A DNA stretch of 64,000 nucleotides from Marinicellulosiphila megalodicopiae (lineage in GTDB: Bacteria > Pseudomonadota > Gammaproteobacteria > Pseudomonadales > Natronospirillaceae), in assembly GCF_045862395.1 (NCBI RefSeq), contig NZ_AP023087.1, positions 496,001 to 560,000 of the forward strand, read 5' to 3'. Shown one piece after another: positions 62,922 through 64,000 of the stretch. How positions within the stretch are numbered: the first letter of the stretch is position 1; every line of letters starts with the position of its first letter. The notes below the pieces were generated by a model that ran no database searches, was not told where the DNA came from, and saw only the letters and a program-made list of their open reading frames with translations. The position numbers and the translations under genes are program-made.

Positions 62922-63334
62922 CCGAAAAGGCAATCCAAATCTGTAGGTTCGGGATTCATTCCGAAAAGCCAATCCAAATCTGTAAGTTCCGGATTCATTC
63001 GGAAAAGGCAATCCAAATCTGTAGGTTCCGGATTCATTCGGAAAAACAAACCAAATCTTTAAAAATCCAAACCTCACAATGAATTTCAACCTGTAAGTTC
63101 CGGATTCATTCGGAAAAACAAACCAAATCTGTAAAAAACAAAATTTGTTGAAAACCTCGGAATGAATCCCGAACCTACAATATAAAATATACCTCAAACC
63201 TCAACCTGTAGGTTCCGGATTCATTCGGAAAAACAAACCAAATCTTTAAAAATCCAAACCTCGGAATGAATCCCGAACCTACAATGTAAAATATACCTCA
63301 ACCCTCAACCTGTAGGTTTCGGATTCATTCGGAA
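62903..63334. repeat. REP cluster right of RAYT copy 2
   Basis: Plus-oriented REPs at 62903, 62942, 62981, 63020, 63092, 63207 and 63311; minus-oriented at 63157 and 63261. Stems TTCGG/CCGAA (62903, 62942, and both minus copies in reverse) and TTCCG/CGGAA (62981, 63020, 63092, 63207) occur in separate blocks. Together with the other clusters at least 26 REPs lie in 60975-63334 and 52964-53226. Confidence 0.9.
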
Positions 63335-63360
63335 AAACAAACCAAATCTTTAAAAACCCA

Positions 63361-64000
63361 TTATTTATTTTTCATTCCTGTTACTTCCGCTCGAATGTCT
63401 TGGGCTAAATTTTTTAAATCTTGCATTGCTTTACGAACGCGTTTGCCTGCTTGCTCATCGTTATTTTGATTGTAATCAACAAAATCAAACGCGGCATTTT
63501 CAATTAAAGCTGAAATGCTTTTACTCGTTTGCTCAACGATCAAAGTTTTACACTCGCTGGTTGTGTTTTTATTTTTATTGGAATTGGAATTGTTATTTAC
63601 TTTAGCGCCTTCAAAACTAGGTGGGCAAAAACAACTACCATAACGGCACACACCACGATTATTGTTCAGTGCATTTTGTGTGCTACTAGACGGCGTCCAG
63701 CTTATTGGTGAAGTAATAGACTCGTCAGAAATATCCACAATAGTAGCTTCTTGTGCAATGTCTTTAACTTCTGATTTGATAGGCGTAACAGAAATATCCA
63801 CATTAAAAGCGACCGCATAATCACCTAAACCCGTTACTGAAATATTCTGACCCGAATTTAATGATTGAGTAATTAAACCAGCGGCAGTTTTTTCAATTTC
63901 TTCAATTTTGCTAATGTCGATATTGGTTTTATTGCTGACTTGTTCAAATATTTTTTTGCTTAAATTAAACACTGAATCCGCTTGGTTTTTTTGTAAACGT
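63361..64000 (-). CDS. Hypothetical protein, 5' end outside the window
   Basis: The frame is open to the right edge (codons RLQKNQADSVFNL precede the GTG at 63972), so the gene is truncated by the window. The visible 212 residues show a helical start (SKKIFEQVSNKTNIDISKIE), a low-complexity Asn/Ser/Lys stretch (NNNSNSNKNKNTTSEC), a cysteine cluster CRYGSCFCPP (possibly a zinc or disulfide site) and a charged C-terminal helix. No domain recognised. A stretch starting VSVTGLGDYAVAFNVD may be part of a conserved fold. Confidence 0.5.
   Translation of the reverse strand, partial: RLQKNQADSVFNLSKKIFEQVSNKTNIDISKIEEIEKTAAGLITQSLNSGQNISVTGLGDYAVAFNVDISVTPIKSEVKDIAQEATIVDISDESITSPISWTPSSSTQNALNNNRGVCRYGSCFCPPSFEGAKVNNNSNSNKNKNTTSECKTLIVEQTSKSISALIENAAFDFVDYNQNNDEQAGKRVRKAMQDLKNLAQDIRAEVTGMKNK

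Noticed and set aside
61585..63197. Small ORFs encoding repeated NPEPTDLD / HSEKGIQICRF-type peptides on both strands of the REP clusters
   Set aside because: They are translations of REP palindromes and spacers; the peptide repeat follows the DNA repeat on both strands, and there is no ribosome site or independent codon pattern.
60975..63334. CRISPR array
   Set aside because: The repeated unit is a 24-bp palindromic REP in both orientations with short A/T-rich, similar 'spacers' (for example AAAAAACAAACCAAATC) rather than unique spacers of constant length, and no cas genes are nearby.

Overview
The window reads as a chromosome segment of a low-GC, AT-rich marine-type gammaproteobacterium. 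The housekeeping genes fit this: ettA, ilvI-ilvH, ackA-pta, tesA divergent from a ybbA-ybbP type ABC pair, dinB, mtnB-mtnC and cobU. Several large secreted lipoproteins that attack alginate and pectin point to life on algal or plant polysaccharide. The genus cannot be fixed from the sequence alone; an alteromonad- or cellvibrio-like polysaccharide degrader is an inference. Nearly every gene is free-standing or in a 2-3 gene operon with a clear intrinsic terminator. No tRNA, rRNA, CRISPR array or prophage was seen.

Layout. 1-5.6 kb: two DUF1566 proteins (the first cut by the window edge), small exported proteins, an MDR oxidoreductase and a Crp/Fnr-type regulator. 5.7-8.7 kb: a 976-residue alginate lyase lipoprotein (F5/8C-like + PL7-like + PL6). 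9.06-10.17 kb: a complete IS30-family element with 26-bp inverted repeats and a TTA target duplication, lying between the lyase and a GlxA-like AraC regulator. 11.8-19 kb: MYG1, mtnB-mtnC, dinB, ettA and a PAS-like membrane protein with a lipoprotein. 19.2-22.7 kb: an M16 peptidase and a decayed paralogue of the 2.2-kb gene. 22.8-27.7 kb: FMN reductase, ABM monooxygenase, an unknown gene and ackA-pta. 27.8-39.8 kb: a CsgG/DUF4810/DUF799 lipoprotein operon, DegV, MATE, TraB/GumN, an M50 peptidase, tesA / ybbA-ybbP, GNAT, DUF2277 and an mtfA-like gene broken by an in-frame stop.

40.2-52.7 kb is the most distinctive coding region. It holds a large multihaem-motif DUF1592-class lipoprotein with PKD domains followed by a Tat-exported DUF1552 protein, a YqhA-like membrane protein, and two giant lipoproteins that share one PKD-CBM6-CBM35 scaffold but carry different catalytic ends (a PL10 pectate lyase and a CE1-like esterase). 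53.2-60.6 kb: an unknown gene, ilvI-ilvH with a possible attenuator leader, cobU, a CopC-like protein and a ricin/CBM lectin lipoprotein. 61-63.3 kb: two nearly identical REP-associated tyrosine transposase (RAYT) genes in a 1207-bp tandem duplication, embedded in dozens of REP palindromes. The REP stem shows compensatory base changes, and two REPs carry a nested 49-bp hairpin element. A further REP cluster lies at 53 kb. The window ends inside an unknown gene.

Two themes recur. Secreted lipoproteins share Thr/Gln/Glu/Asn-rich (TETQTNT-like) linkers and PKD/CBM modules, suggesting one cell-surface polysaccharide programme for pectin and alginate. Short perfect tandem arrays (units of 6-18 bp) appear about ten times in promoters, intergenic gaps, signal peptides and linkers, suggesting a genome prone to slippage.
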